From Streptomyces niger (GTDB taxonomy: Bacteria > Actinomycetota > Actinomycetes > Streptomycetales > Streptomycetaceae): DNA of 64,000 nt. The translations under genes were made by a program, and so were the position numbers. The stretch covers positions 558,001 to 622,000 of the forward strand of contig NZ_JOFQ01000008.1 in assembly GCF_000718305.1 (NCBI RefSeq), given 5' to 3'. Below the pieces are notes generated by a model that saw nothing but the letters and a program-made list of their open reading frames with translations, was not told the origin of the DNA and searched no databases. Below are positions 18,210 to 26,997 of this stretch, piece after piece (within the stretch, counting starts at the first letter, position 1; each line of letters starts with the position of its first letter).

Positions 18210-18974
18210 TCACCGGGGCGGCTCGGGCGGTCGCTGGCGCGGCATGTTCGGGCGGGTGCCCGGCGGGAGGACGATGCGGCCCGTGCGGTCCGGGGCGGTC
18301 TCCTGGCGCGGGGGCCCCCACGGGGCGGGTGCCGTGTGGTTCCCCGTCGGCACCGGGCCGGTGCGGAACGCCATCATCCAGTCGGTCGTCTCGGAGCGTA
18401 CGAGCTCCGCGATGTCCTCGTTGAAGCGCCGCAGCACGGTCAGGCAGCGTTCGGCGGCCTCGGCGGCGGTGCCCTCGGTGGGGCCGAGGACCTCGCGCAC
18501 GCTCTCGGACGCCCAGTCGAACTGCAGCGCCTCCAGTCGTCGCTGTACGGCCTGGGCCGCGGCCACGTCCCGCATCCAGCCCGCGGTGACGCCGAAGAAG
18601 CGGTCGCAGCCGGCGCAGACGGCGGCGAGCAGCAGCGCGAGGTAGCCGTACTGCGTGCCGTCCTCCAGCGCGCCTGTGAGGCCGAGGAGTGGCAGCAGTG
18701 CGCCCGCCGAGACGCCGGCGGCGGCACCGGCGCGTAGGATCCGTGCGGTGCGCCGCTTGGCGACGCGGTCCGCGAGGTACCAGTCGATGACGTGCAGCGC
18801 GCCGGTCTCGGCCCATTGGTAGAGCTCGTCCAGGCGCTCGGCCGGTTCTCCCCAGTCGCCGAGCGGGAAGGCACGGCCGGTGAGATCACCGCGATCCCGC
18901 CCCTGCGCGTCCTCGCCTTCCTCCCGAGGGGGCCCCTCAGGAGGCCTCTCGGGCTGCATCTCCGGCTGGCTCAC
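18210..18974 (-). CDS. SLATT/DUF4231-like two-helix membrane protein
   Basis: The product is 254 residues from a GTG at 18974 with AGGGAG seven bases upstream. After an acidic, Pro-rich N-terminus comes LDELYQWAETGALHVIDWYL, then two close membrane helices (about residues 85-103 and 112-128). A long helical segment with AQAVQRRLEALQFDWASE follows, and a Pro-rich tail. This layout matches SLATT-domain proteins, predicted pore-forming or signal-coupled membrane proteins in some nucleotide-signalling conflict systems. No sensor or nucleotide cyclase gene lies beside it, so here it may be housekeeping. Confidence 0.65.
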   Translation of the reverse strand: MSQPEMQPERPPEGPPREEGEDAQGRDRGDLTGRAFPLGDWGEPAERLDELYQWAETGALHVIDWYLADRVAKRRTARILRAGAAAGVSAGALLPLLGLTGALEDGTQYGYLALLLAAVCAGCDRFFGVTAGWMRDVAAAQAVQRRLEALQFDWASESVREVLGPTEGTAAEAAERCLTVLRRFNEDIAELVRSETTDWMMAFRTGPVPTGNHTAPAPWGPPRQETAPDRTGRIVLPPGTRPNMPRQRPPEPPR

Positions 18975-19430
18975 CCGTGCACTCCCTGTTGAAGATACGT
19001 GCGGTGCGCGCGTGGCGATGGAGACGGCCGTGGCACGCGACACCCTTCCTACCGCCGAACGGCTGGCGTTGCCGCCAGGATCGAGCTATTTCCGCCCGGA
19101 AGTGGCGCGGGATCAGGTATAGGCCTGTTCCCGGCCTCACTCGAAGGAGTTGCTACACCCCGCGGACCCCGCCTAGGTACCCAGGAAGGGGACACGCGCG
19201 CGTCCCTCGATCGGCTGTACCCGTTCGCCGGGCTGTACCTGTTTATCCCTGTTCAGCAGTACCTATGCGCATCTTGGACCAGCCGTGCCCGCTTGTGTTC
19301 GTTCGGGTGGCCGAAGCGGCGGCGACTTCGACCGATCTCACAGCCGTTCTTGCCTGCGAGGTGGGGGCGGAGCGTCTCGCCCCTTGGGGCGCCACGGTGT
19401 GCCCTCACCCGGGACGACTAGGCTGCTCCT
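18975..19430. other. Intergenic region upstream of purD
   Basis: These 456 bases lie between divergent genes. I see only short TACCTGTT-like repeats near 19225-19260 and the purD -10 box. There is no supported gene or RNA. Confidence 0.4.
19419..19424 (+). promoter_or_regulatory. purD -10 box, probable leaderless start
   Basis: TAGGCT ends six bases before the purD GTG at 19431, so transcription should start at the initiation codon itself. No Shine-Dalgarno sequence precedes the start. A convincing -35 is not seen. Confidence 0.55.
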
Positions 19431-20738
19431 GTGAAGGTCCTCGTCATCGGCGGCGGCGCCCGCGAACACGCCCTGTGCCGCTCCCTGTCCCTCGACCCCG
19501 ACGTCACCGCGCTGCACTGCGCTCCCGGCAACGCCGGCATTGCCGAGGTGGCCGAGCTCCACCCGGTGGACGCGCTCGACGGCGCGGCCGTTGCCGAGCT
19601 GGCCCAGAGCCTGCAGGCCGAGCTGGTCGTCGTAGGCCCGGAGGCGCCGCTCGTGGCCGGTGTCGCCGACGCCGTGCGCGACCGCGGCATCCCGGTCTTC
19701 GGCCCCTCGGCCGACGCCGCGCAACTGGAGGGCTCCAAGGCCTTCGCCAAGGACGTGATGGCCGCCGCCGGCGTGCCGACGGCCCGCAGCTACGTCTGCA
19801 CCACCCCCGCCGAGATCGACGAGGCCCTGGACGCGTTCGGTGCGCCGTACGTGGTCAAGGACGACGGCCTCGCCGCCGGCAAGGGCGTCGTGGTGACGGA
19901 CGACGTGGAGACGGCCCGGACGCACGCGCTGGCCTGCGTGTCACAGCGTCGCGCAGCGACTCCTTCCGGGGCGGTGGCGGGAGACGGGCGGGCAGTGATC
20001 GAGGAGTTCCTCGACGGCCCCGAGGTCTCCCTCTTCGCGGTCACCGACGGCGAGACCGTCGTACCGCTCCAGCCCGCCCAGGACTTCAAGCGCGCCCTGG
20101 ACGGCGACGAGGGCCCGAACACCGGCGGCATGGGCGCGTACAGCCCGCTGCCGTGGGCCGACCCGAAGCTGGTCGACGAGGTCCTGCAGACCGTCCTGCA
20201 GCCCACCGTGGACGAGCTGCGGCGCCGCGGTACCCCGTTCTCCGGCCTGCTGTACGCCGGTCTGGCGATCACCTCGCGCGGCGTCCGCGTGATCGAGTTC
20301 AACGCGCGCTTCGGCGACCCGGAGACCCAGGTCGTCCTCGCCCGGCTGCAGACCCCGCTCGCGGGCCTGCTGATGGCCTCGGCGACCGGGAACCTCGCCG
20401 CCCTCCCGCCGCTGCGCTGGAGCGACGGCGCGGCCGTCACGGTCGTCATCGCCTCGCACAACTACCCGGGCACCCCGCGTACGGGGGACCCGATCACCGG
20501 TCTGGACGCGGTGGCCGAGCAGGACGCGCCCGAGGCGTACGTCCTGCACGCGGGCACCCGGTACGACGCGGACGGCCGGGTTCTCAGCGCCGGCGGCCGG
20601 GTACTGTCCGTGACCGCCGCCGGGGCTGATCTGGCCACTGCTCGGGACCGCGCGTACACCGCCGTCGGCCGGATCTCCCTCGACGGGTCCCACCACCGCA
20701 CGGACATCGCTGCCAAGGCTGCGGAGCAGGCCGGCTGA
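19431..20738 (+). CDS. purD: Phosphoribosylamine-glycine ligase (GARS)
   Basis: This 435-residue ATP-grasp enzyme condenses phosphoribosylamine with glycine, step 2 of IMP synthesis. Landmarks are the N-terminal [61 protein letters not shown] and [12 protein letters not shown]. An extra segment of about 16 residues (170-185, 19938-19985) interrupts the ATP-grasp domain just before VIEEFL. Homologues I recall run from ACG directly to VVIEEF, and the family is usually about 415-420 residues. The frame is kept, so the gene should work. The start is probably leaderless. Confidence 0.96.
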   Translation: MKVLVIGGGAREHALCRSLSLDPDVTALHCAPGNAGIAEVAELHPVDALDGAAVAELAQSLQAELVVVGPEAPLVAGVADAVRDRGIPVFGPSADAAQLEGSKAFAKDVMAAAGVPTARSYVCTTPAEIDEALDAFGAPYVVKDDGLAAGKGVVVTDDVETARTHALACVSQRRAATPSGAVAGDGRAVIEEFLDGPEVSLFAVTDGETVVPLQPAQDFKRALDGDEGPNTGGMGAYSPLPWADPKLVDEVLQTVLQPTVDELRRRGTPFSGLLYAGLAITSRGVRVIEFNARFGDPETQVVLARLQTPLAGLLMASATGNLAALPPLRWSDGAAVTVVIASHNYPGTPRTGDPITGLDAVAEQDAPEAYVLHAGTRYDADGRVLSAGGRVLSVTAAGADLATARDRAYTAVGRISLDGSHHRTDIAAKAAEQAG

Positions 20739-21147
20739 GGAGCCGCCCCGGGACCGTCCGGCCTCCGATGAGGCCGGACCGTCCGGCCTCCGATGAGGCC
20801 TGGTCCCGCCCCGTTCACAGGAACCGGCCGTCCGACGGCCGGTTCCTTGCTTTACCCAAAGCCATTCCATCGAGTGACCGAACCGGTTAACGGCTGACGT
20901 GTGGCGGCGCCCCAACTAGGGTTCCGCGCAAGCGTCCTGTGGTGTCCGTTCCGCTTCCCGGCCCGGCCGCCCCTGAGACGTCCGGCAAGTGGCTCACCGG
21001 CATTGCGATGTCAGTGGCCGGTGCCAGAGTGGTGGAGAACGAGCAACGCGCCGACGGTCGCGAGCGGCCGCCGACATGTTGCCGGTCTCTTCCGTCCCGT
21101 GATCTCTCCGTCCCGTTCAAGCAGGACAGCAGGGGGTGTACAGGCTC
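20739..21147. other. Intergenic region after purD
   Basis: It begins with a 29-base direct duplication around GGACCGTCCGGCCTCCGATGAGGCC (about 20752-20800). It then holds the terminator listed separately and a palindrome AACCGGTT at 20881-20888. TAGGGT at 20920-20925 is a promoter-like hexamer with no start codon close by. No gene is seen. Confidence 0.4.
20819..20847 (+). terminator. purD terminator
   Basis: AGGAACCGGCCG (20819-20830) pairs perfectly with CGGCCGGTTCCT (20836-20847) around a five-base loop. TGCTTT follows. It is a strong intrinsic-type hairpin 80 bases after purD. Confidence 0.75.
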
Positions 21148-23217
21148 GTGGCAGGTCCGGAGGCAGGCGAACAGGCAGCACGCGCCAGGGCGCTCGCGGT
21201 GCTGCGGATCCGCGGCGCGGCGCTCGGTGCGGCCGTGCTGCCGGCCGCGCTGGCCGTGGTGCTCTTCGCCGGGGCCGCGACCGGTGGGCTCGGCTCCTGG
21301 AATTCCGGCGGCTGGGCCCTCGCCCGCTGGATCGTGACGGGCATCGCGGTGGTGGCGCTGCTGCTGGCGGCGTTGGTCGCCGCGGTGGTCGCCCGGGCCC
21401 GGCCCGCGCTCAGCCCCACCGTCCCGGTCGCCGAGGAGTCGGCGCCCGATCTGTACCGCCTGGTGCGCGACCTCGCCGACCGCCTGGAGGTCCCGGCGCC
21501 CTCCGCCATAGCGCTCACTCCCGACTGCGACAGCTGGCTGGAGGACCGTACGCACCGCGCGCACGTCCCGTCCGGAGGCCCGGCCGCCTCCCGCGGCGCG
21601 ACCGGCGACGGCGCGGGCCGGCAGGCGCCGGCGCCGGTCCTGGTCATCGGCTCGCCCTTCCTGTGGTGGATGCGGGTCGGCGAGCTGCGTGCCCTGCTGG
21701 CCCCCGTGGTCGCCGGTACGGGCCCCTCGGTCCACCCCGACATAGCGGCCGCGCGCCGCTTCGTGCGCGGCCTGGACGCCGCCGTGGCGGTCGCCGCCCG
21801 CGCCCGGGGCGCGCTCCGCGGCCTGCCGCTGCGCTTCGTGGGCCGGGTGGCCCGCCTGCTGCTGCGCGCCTGCGGCGAGCACGCCACGCAGATGGAGCGG
21901 GGCGTCGCCGCCGCGGCCTCCGCGCGCGCCCAGGGTGTGGACTACGGCCTGCGCATCGTCGCGCAGGAGCAGGTGGGCCTGGCGTACGCGGGCTGGGACC
22001 GGCTGCTGACCCGGGTCGCGCTGCCGGCCTGGCGGATGGGCCGCTGGCCGGCCCGGCTGGACGCCGGCGTGGTCTCCGCGCTCACCGAGCTCTCCCGCCG
22101 CGACCGCCTCGCCGAGGGCTTCGCCTCTCGGCTGGGCGAGCGCCCGGCCTGTGACCTGCTGGAGGAGCCAGGCGCCATCGACCGCGCCGCCTCCCTGCTG
22201 GCCGCCCGGCTCTTCCACGGCGGCCCGGCCGAGAGCGGCCCCGACTGGGCGCCGATCGCCTGGGACCGCTATCCGGAGGAGGTCGTCGACCGCAAGTGGC
22301 GGCTGGAGGCCGCCCGCCTGCACCGCGTACTGGACGACCTGCCCGCGCTCCCGGCCACCGGTCCGAACGAGGGCACTGCCGCGCCCCGGCCCGTACGGAC
22401 CACGGAGGCGGCACGGACGACGGAAGCCGTACGGACGACGGAAGCCGTACGGGCCACGGAAGCCGTACGGGCCACGGAGGCCGTACGGACCACGGAAGCG
22501 GTACGGACGGAGGCCGCGGCACAGCCCGTACGGGCGACAGCGCCGGTGGGTACGAAGGGGCCCGTGGGCGAGCCTCTCGGGGCGGCCGAGCCCGTGGTGG
22601 GCCGGGGCCTCGGCGAGCCGCCCGGGGAGACCGACGAGCGGCTCGGCGACCGGGGCCGGACGGCCGGTGCCGCGGACGCCGTCCCGTCGTCGGACGGCGG
22701 CGGACCCGCCGTGGCCGGGCCCACGCTGACCCGGGTGATCGAGCGGCTGGCCCGGGACGAGGCGGCGAGCGACCTGGTCGCCGCACGTCTGGTGACCGAG
22801 CTGGAGCGGGAGGAGCGGGCCACCGCCGACCGCAGGGCCACCGCCGACCGCAAGGCCGCGGCGCGTACGTCGGGTCCGGCCCAGGAGACCGCCGAGATCG
22901 CGGGGCCCGGGGCGTCCTGGGGCGACGGGCTGGTCGACGGCGGCGTGCCGCTGTTCCCCCTGCAGGCGCCTCGCTCGGGCCGTGAGCTGCTCGCCGACCA
23001 CGTCACGGCGATGGTGTGCTGCGCCGCCGTGGACACCGCCGGCGCCGCTCCGGGCCTGGACTGGCTGGACGGGCCCGCGCTGCTGGTCGACGGCGCCCGT
23101 CGGGCGGACGTCGGCCGCCCGGTCCGCAGCCTGGTGGACGACGGCGACGCCGCCCCGCTGCGCGACTGGCTCGGTGAACTGGGCGTCCGCCCGGACAAGC
23201 CCGTACGCCTCGTCTGA
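21148..23217 (+). CDS. M48-like membrane protein lacking the zinc motif (pseudopeptidase)
   Basis: The product is 689 residues. Two membrane helices at about 20-45 and 55-80 precede an M48/HtpX-like region: APDLYRLVRDLADRLEVPAPSAI, PVLVIGSPFLWWM, then VGELRALLAPVVAG. In active relatives the last segment reads ELRAVLAHEL.H; here His and Glu are replaced, so zinc catalysis is not expected. Further on, residues 330-400 resemble the M48 C-terminal helices (AQEQVGLAYAGWDRLL). A Thr-Glu-Ala-Val-Arg repeat (about 415-455) and a disordered tail follow, then a last folded segment. Start GTG 21148 is preferred over 21136 because AGGGGG is 11 bases before it and abuts the other. Confidence 0.75.
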   Translation: MAGPEAGEQAARARALAVLRIRGAALGAAVLPAALAVVLFAGAATGGLGSWNSGGWALARWIVTGIAVVALLLAALVAAVVARARPALSPTVPVAEESAPDLYRLVRDLADRLEVPAPSAIALTPDCDSWLEDRTHRAHVPSGGPAASRGATGDGAGRQAPAPVLVIGSPFLWWMRVGELRALLAPVVAGTGPSVHPDIAAARRFVRGLDAAVAVAARARGALRGLPLRFVGRVARLLLRACGEHATQMERGVAAAASARAQGVDYGLRIVAQEQVGLAYAGWDRLLTRVALPAWRMGRWPARLDAGVVSALTELSRRDRLAEGFASRLGERPACDLLEEPGAIDRAASLLAARLFHGGPAESGPDWAPIAWDRYPEEVVDRKWRLEAARLHRVLDDLPALPATGPNEGTAAPRPVRTTEAARTTEAVRTTEAVRATEAVRATEAVRTTEAVRTEAAAQPVRATAPVGTKGPVGEPLGAAEPVVGRGLGEPPGETDERLGDRGRTAGAADAVPSSDGGGPAVAGPTLTRVIERLARDEAASDLVAARLVTELEREERATADRRATADRKAAARTSGPAQETAEIAGPGASWGDGLVDGGVPLFPLQAPRSGRELLADHVTAMVCCAAVDTAGAAPGLDWLDGPALLVDGARRADVGRPVRSLVDDGDAAPLRDWLGELGVRPDKPVRLV
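22391..22510 (+). repeat. 18-bp repeats coding TTEAVR units
   Basis: Six to seven imperfect 18-base units around CGGACGACGGAAGCCGTA are in frame within the pseudopeptidase gene and encode (T/A)TEAVR hexapeptides in a low-complexity linker. Confidence 0.85.
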
Positions 23218-23612
23218 CCACGGACCGCAGCCGGCCCCACCGGTGACGGCCAGGCTCCTGCCCCGCCGCGTCTCAGCCCTCGGGCTCCGCGCCCGTACCT
23301 CGCCCCCAGCGGGTGCGACGCCCCCGTGCTCACCGTCGTATCGCATGCCCAACCGATCACTCTGGCCCGGAGCGACGGTGGGTATGCCTCCCCGGTTCGC
23401 CTTTCAGCCGTTCTCGCCCGTAAATTCACGACGAAGGGTGACGGTCCAAGTGCGTAATGTGATGTGCTGGGGGTACTCGCCGTGTCTCTTACGAACGAAC
23501 TTGTACCCACGAGCCCGTGACCTCGGGCTCGTACCCGCAGCCCGGACAGGCCAGCGCATACGGGCGGCAGCACAGGCGAGATGAACGTGGGGCGTGGGAG
23601 GGGAGTGGGAGC
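23218..23612. other. Intergenic region with leader hairpin
   Basis: It is less GC-rich than its surroundings around 23410-23500. ACGAGCCCG (23509-23517) and CGGGCTCGT (23524-23532) form a perfect nine-pair hairpin, itself flanked by GTACCC on both sides, about 80 bases before the next start. No gene is seen. Confidence 0.45.
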
Positions 23613-25091
23613 ATGGGGACACAGCAGATCCGGCGGTGGGAGTCCGGTGCGCTCGCGCATGCCGTGACGGACCCGTTCGGCCAGGGCCCACTCCCTTGGC
23701 TGCGCGGCAGTGAGAACTACTTCGACTCCGGCCGGGTGGTCCCCTGGTACGTCGATCCGGTGCTCGCCCGGGACGGCGCGCCCGTGCCGCTGCCCCGCTC
23801 CTGCGCGGGCCCCCGCACGGCCGACGACGTGCACCGCCAGATCAAGGGCTTCGCCGCGACCGGCGCGGTGGCCCCCGGTGAGGCCATCGACTTCCGGATC
23901 ACCGTGGACCCGCCGCAGCAGTTCAGCATCGACGTCTACCGGATCGGCCACTACGCGGCGACCGGCGCCGCCAAGATCACCACCAGTCCCCGGCTCTCGG
24001 GCATCGTCCAGCCCGCCCCGCTCACCGCCGACCGCACGGTCTCCTGCCACCACTGGTGGCTCTCCTGGCGGCTGCAGATCCCCGAGTACTGGAACGTCGG
24101 CGCGTACGTCGCCGTGCTGACCACCGAGGACGGCTACCGCAGCCACGTCCCCTTCACCGTCCGCGACGACCGCCCCGCCGACCTGCTCCTGCTGCTCCCG
24201 GACGTCACGTGGCAGGCGTACAACCTCTATCCCGAGGACGGCCGGACGGGCGCCAGCCTGTACCACGCCTGGGACGAGGAGGGCGCGCTGCTCGGCGAGA
24301 AGGACGCGGCCGTCACGGTGTCCTTCGACCGCCCCTTCGCGGGCGCCGGCCTGCCGCTGCACGTGGGGCACGCATACGATTTCATCCGCTGGGCGGAACG
24401 GTACGGCTACGACCTCGCCTACGCCGATGCCCGCGATCTGCACGCCGGCCGCGTCGACCCGTCGCGCTACCGCGGCCTGGTCTTCCCCGGCCACGACGAG
24501 TACTGGTCAATCCCCATGCGGCAGGCGGCCGAGCGGGCCAGAGACAGCGGCACCTCCCTGGTCTTCCTCTCCGCCAACACCATGTACTGGCAGGTCGAGC
24601 TGTCTCCCTCGCCCTCGGGCCCGGACTCCCTGCTGACCTGCCGCAAGCGCCAGGGCCCCGGGCGCCCCGCACTCTGGCGCGAGCTGGGCCGGCCGGAGCA
24701 GGAGCTGATGGGCATCCAGTACGCGGGCCGGGTGCCCGAGCCGGCGCCGCTGGTGGTCCGCAACGGCGACCACTGGCTGTGGGAGGCCACCGGCGCGCAC
24801 GAGGGGGACGAGCTGGCGGGGCTGGTCGCCGGCGAGGCGGATCGGTACTTCCCGCGCACGAGCCTGCCCGAGCACACCAGCCGGGTGCTGCTGGCGCACT
24901 CCCCGTACCGCGACGGGGAGGGGGTCCGCCGCCATCAGGAGACCTCGCTGTACCGGGCGCCGAGCGGTGCCCTGGTCTTCGCCTCGGGCACCTTCGCCTG
25001 GTCGCCGGCGCTGGACCGGCCGGGCCACATCGACGAGCGGATCCAGCGGGCGACCGCCAATCTTCTCGACCGCATCTGCAAACGCGATTGA
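23613..25091 (+). CDS. N,N-dimethylformamidase beta-subunit-like protein
   Basis: The product is 492 residues from ATG 23613, close behind GGGAG-type sites. The N-terminal third is beta-rich and jelly-roll-like (SIDVYRIGHYAATGAAKI). It leads to a ThuA/GATase-like domain with LLLPDVTWQAYNLYPEDGRTG, YDLAYADARDLH, GLVFPGHDEYWS and LVFLSANTMYWQVE. This is the layout of DmfA2, the large subunit of N,N-dimethylformamidase. No small subunit gene is present and related proteins are widespread in actinobacteria, so the real substrate is unknown. No signal peptide is seen. Confidence 0.8.
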   Translation: MGTQQIRRWESGALAHAVTDPFGQGPLPWLRGSENYFDSGRVVPWYVDPVLARDGAPVPLPRSCAGPRTADDVHRQIKGFAATGAVAPGEAIDFRITVDPPQQFSIDVYRIGHYAATGAAKITTSPRLSGIVQPAPLTADRTVSCHHWWLSWRLQIPEYWNVGAYVAVLTTEDGYRSHVPFTVRDDRPADLLLLLPDVTWQAYNLYPEDGRTGASLYHAWDEEGALLGEKDAAVTVSFDRPFAGAGLPLHVGHAYDFIRWAERYGYDLAYADARDLHAGRVDPSRYRGLVFPGHDEYWSIPMRQAAERARDSGTSLVFLSANTMYWQVELSPSPSGPDSLLTCRKRQGPGRPALWRELGRPEQELMGIQYAGRVPEPAPLVVRNGDHWLWEATGAHEGDELAGLVAGEADRYFPRTSLPEHTSRVLLAHSPYRDGEGVRRHQETSLYRAPSGALVFASGTFAWSPALDRPGHIDERIQRATANLLDRICKRD

Positions 25092-25276
25092 GCGGTACCC
25101 GGCCCGCGCGCGGAGGCGTGGGCCGGGGTCGCATGCGCCGACCGGGACGGCCGGGCCGGGCGCCGGAGGGCGTGCGGGACCGGGCGGGCGCCGCGTCGGC
25201 CCACCCTGAAGCGCTGCCGGGCCCCCGCATGCGCGAGAATCGGAAGGACTCCTGGATCAACCTACGCGGAGGCAGC

Positions 25277-26191
25277 GTGTCCGGATTCGTTGAAAAGCCC
25301 GAACCTGTGGAGGTGCCGGGCCTGGTCCACCTCCACACCGGCAAGGTGCGCGACCTCTACGAGAACACCGACGGCGACCTGATCATGGTCGCCAGCGACC
25401 GCACCTCCGCGTACGACTGGGTGCTGCCGACCGAGATTCCCGACAAGGGGCGCGTCCTCACCCAGCTCTCGCTGTGGTGGTTCGACCAGCTCGCCGACCT
25501 GGCGCCGAACCACGTGCTCTCCACCGACGTGCCGGCCGGCGCCCCCGCCGACTGGGAGGGCCGGACCCTGGTCTGCAAGTCCCTGGAGATGGTCCCGGTC
25601 GAGTGCGTGGCCCGCGGCTATCTCACCGGTTCCGGGCTCAAGGAGTACGAGCAGAGCCGTACGGTCTGCGGCCTCGCACTCCCCGAGGGCCTGGAGGACG
25701 GCTCCGAGCTGCCCGGCCCGATCTTCACCCCGGCCACCAAGGCCGAGGTCGGCGAGCACGACGAGAACGTCTCCTACGAGGAGGTCGCCCGCCAGGTCGG
25801 CGCGGAGACCGCCGCGCAGCTGCGCCAGGCGACCCTCGCGGTGTACGGCCGGGCCCGGGACATCGCGCGCGAGCGCGGGATCGTCCTGGCGGACACCAAG
25901 TTCGAGTTCGGCTACGAGGTGGCTGCGGACGGCACGCGGACGCTGACCCTCGCCGACGAGGTGCTCACGCCGGACTCCTCGCGGTTCTGGCCGGCCGACC
26001 AGTGGCAGCCGGGCCGCGCCCAGCCGTCGTTCGACAAGCAGTTCGTCCGGGACTGGCTGACCTCGTCGGCCTCCGGCTGGGACCGTACGAGCGAGCAGCC
26101 GCCGCCCCCGCTGCCGGCGGAGATCGTGGCGCAGACCCGCGCGAAGTACGTCGAGGCGTACGAGCGGCTCACCGGGCTCAACTGGTCCTGA
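25277..26191 (+). CDS. purC: Phosphoribosylaminoimidazole-succinocarboxamide synthase
   Basis: The 304-residue SAICAR synthetase ligates aspartate to CAIR with ATP, step 8 of the pathway. Motifs are HTGKVRDLYE, MVASDRTSAYDWVLP, PVECVARGYLTGSG, KAEVGEHDENVS and ADTKFEFGY. The length fits the longer actinobacterial/yeast-type form. GTG 25277 has GGAGG four bases before it, which is close but usable, and the following residues match the usual N-terminus. It stands alone and ends at a hairpin shared with a convergent tRNA. Confidence 0.97.
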   Translation: MSGFVEKPEPVEVPGLVHLHTGKVRDLYENTDGDLIMVASDRTSAYDWVLPTEIPDKGRVLTQLSLWWFDQLADLAPNHVLSTDVPAGAPADWEGRTLVCKSLEMVPVECVARGYLTGSGLKEYEQSRTVCGLALPEGLEDGSELPGPIFTPATKAEVGEHDENVSYEEVARQVGAETAAQLRQATLAVYGRARDIARERGIVLADTKFEFGYEVAADGTRTLTLADEVLTPDSSRFWPADQWQPGRAQPSFDKQFVRDWLTSSASGWDRTSEQPPPPLPAEIVAQTRAKYVEAYERLTGLNWS

Positions 26192-26207
26192 GCGGCCACG
26201 GAAACGG

Positions 26208-26239
26208 AAAGGGCCCCGGTCGGAAGACCAGGGCCCTTT
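26208..26239. terminator. Bidirectional terminator between purC and tRNA-Gly
   Basis: AAAGGGCCC (26208-26216) pairs with GGGCCCTTT (26231-26239), extended by CGGTC/GACC. On either strand A-rich precedes and T-rich follows the stem, so it can stop purC and the convergent tRNA transcript. Confidence 0.8.
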
Positions 26240-26243
26240 CGTA

Positions 26244-26319
26244 TGGAGCGGACGACGAGGCTCGAACTCGCGACCTCAACCTTGGCAAGGTTGCGCTCTA
26301 CCAACTGAGCTACGTCCGC
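26244..26319 (-). tRNA. tRNA-Gly (GCC anticodon)
   Basis: The 76-base gene folds as a cloverleaf: acceptor GCGGACG/CGTCCGC, D arm GCTCAGTTGGTAGAGC, anticodon loop TTGCCAA with GCC, T arm with GTTCGAG. A 3' CCA is encoded. Confidence 0.96.
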
Positions 26320-26552
26320 ATCTCCGGCGCCGAAGCGCTCGGTGCGTGCACCACTATAGCCAACCGCGCGGGGTGCTTGTGCCCGTCCGGTGGGCAGCCG
26401 GAAAGAATGTGGTCACGGACACAGATCGTTTTCCGCTGCCGGGAGGTGGGGAAGCGTCTGCGGTGCGTTCGGGAGGCCGACTTCTCCCGCGGCGGCGGAC
26501 GGCCAAGATCTTTCCGGGAAACCCGGGAAACCTGGGGAAACCTCGGGAAAGC

Positions 26553-26585
26553 AGAAGACCCCGATCACGTGGACCGGGGTCTTCT
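26553..26585. terminator. Terminator downstream of second tRNA-Gly
   Basis: AGAAGACCCCG (26553-26563) pairs perfectly with CGGGGTCTTCT (26575-26585). It lies six bases beyond the 3' end of the minus-strand tRNA at 26592. Confidence 0.75.
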
Positions 26586-26591
26586 TTCCTG

Positions 26592-26664
26592 AGCGGACGA
26601 CGAGGCTCGAACTCGCGACCTCAACCTTGGCAAGGTTGCGCTCTACCAACTGAGCTACGTCCGC
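26592..26664 (-). tRNA. tRNA-Gly (GCC anticodon), second copy
   Basis: The mature 73 bases are identical to the copy at 26247-26319, but no CCA is encoded after the discriminator. The flanking sequence differs completely. Confidence 0.96.
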
Positions 26665-26739
26665 ATGCATCCGACCGGCTTTCACCGGGCGGCGCGACAG
26701 CTACTCTACCTGATCCGGAGGACTGGTCGAGACTGTCAG

Positions 26740-26811
26740 AGCGGGTGACAGGGATTGCACACTGCGCCTCCCTCTTGGAAAGAGGGCGCTCTACTACTGA
26801 GCTACACCCGC
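26740..26811 (-). tRNA. tRNA-Gly (TCC anticodon)
   Basis: The 72-base gene has acceptor GCGGGTG/CACCCGC (G-C rich), anticodon loop TTTCCAA between CCCTC and GAGGG, and a T arm with the unusual GTGCAATCCC in place of GTTCAAAT/C. No CCA is encoded. Confidence 0.93.
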
Positions 26812-26997
26812 ATGACTCCTCGGGGCCCGGCCTCTCGGCCTCGCCCCTCGGCGTGCTCCAGACTTTAGCTGATCAAGGGGGGTGCCGCGCAAGTCCGCTG
26901 TCCGCGGGGCTGCGGAGCCGGTGCCGGCCGGCCGGCACGGGTCCCGTCGGTCCGGCCGCCCGCACCCCGGCGCGGGGGTGCGGGCGGTCACGGGCCG

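Noticed and set aside
20887..24494. Two long minus-strand open frames opposite the M48-like and DMFase-like genes
   Set aside because: The plus-strand frames hold recognisable domains; the antisense products are Gly/Arg/Pro-rich and start nowhere plausible.
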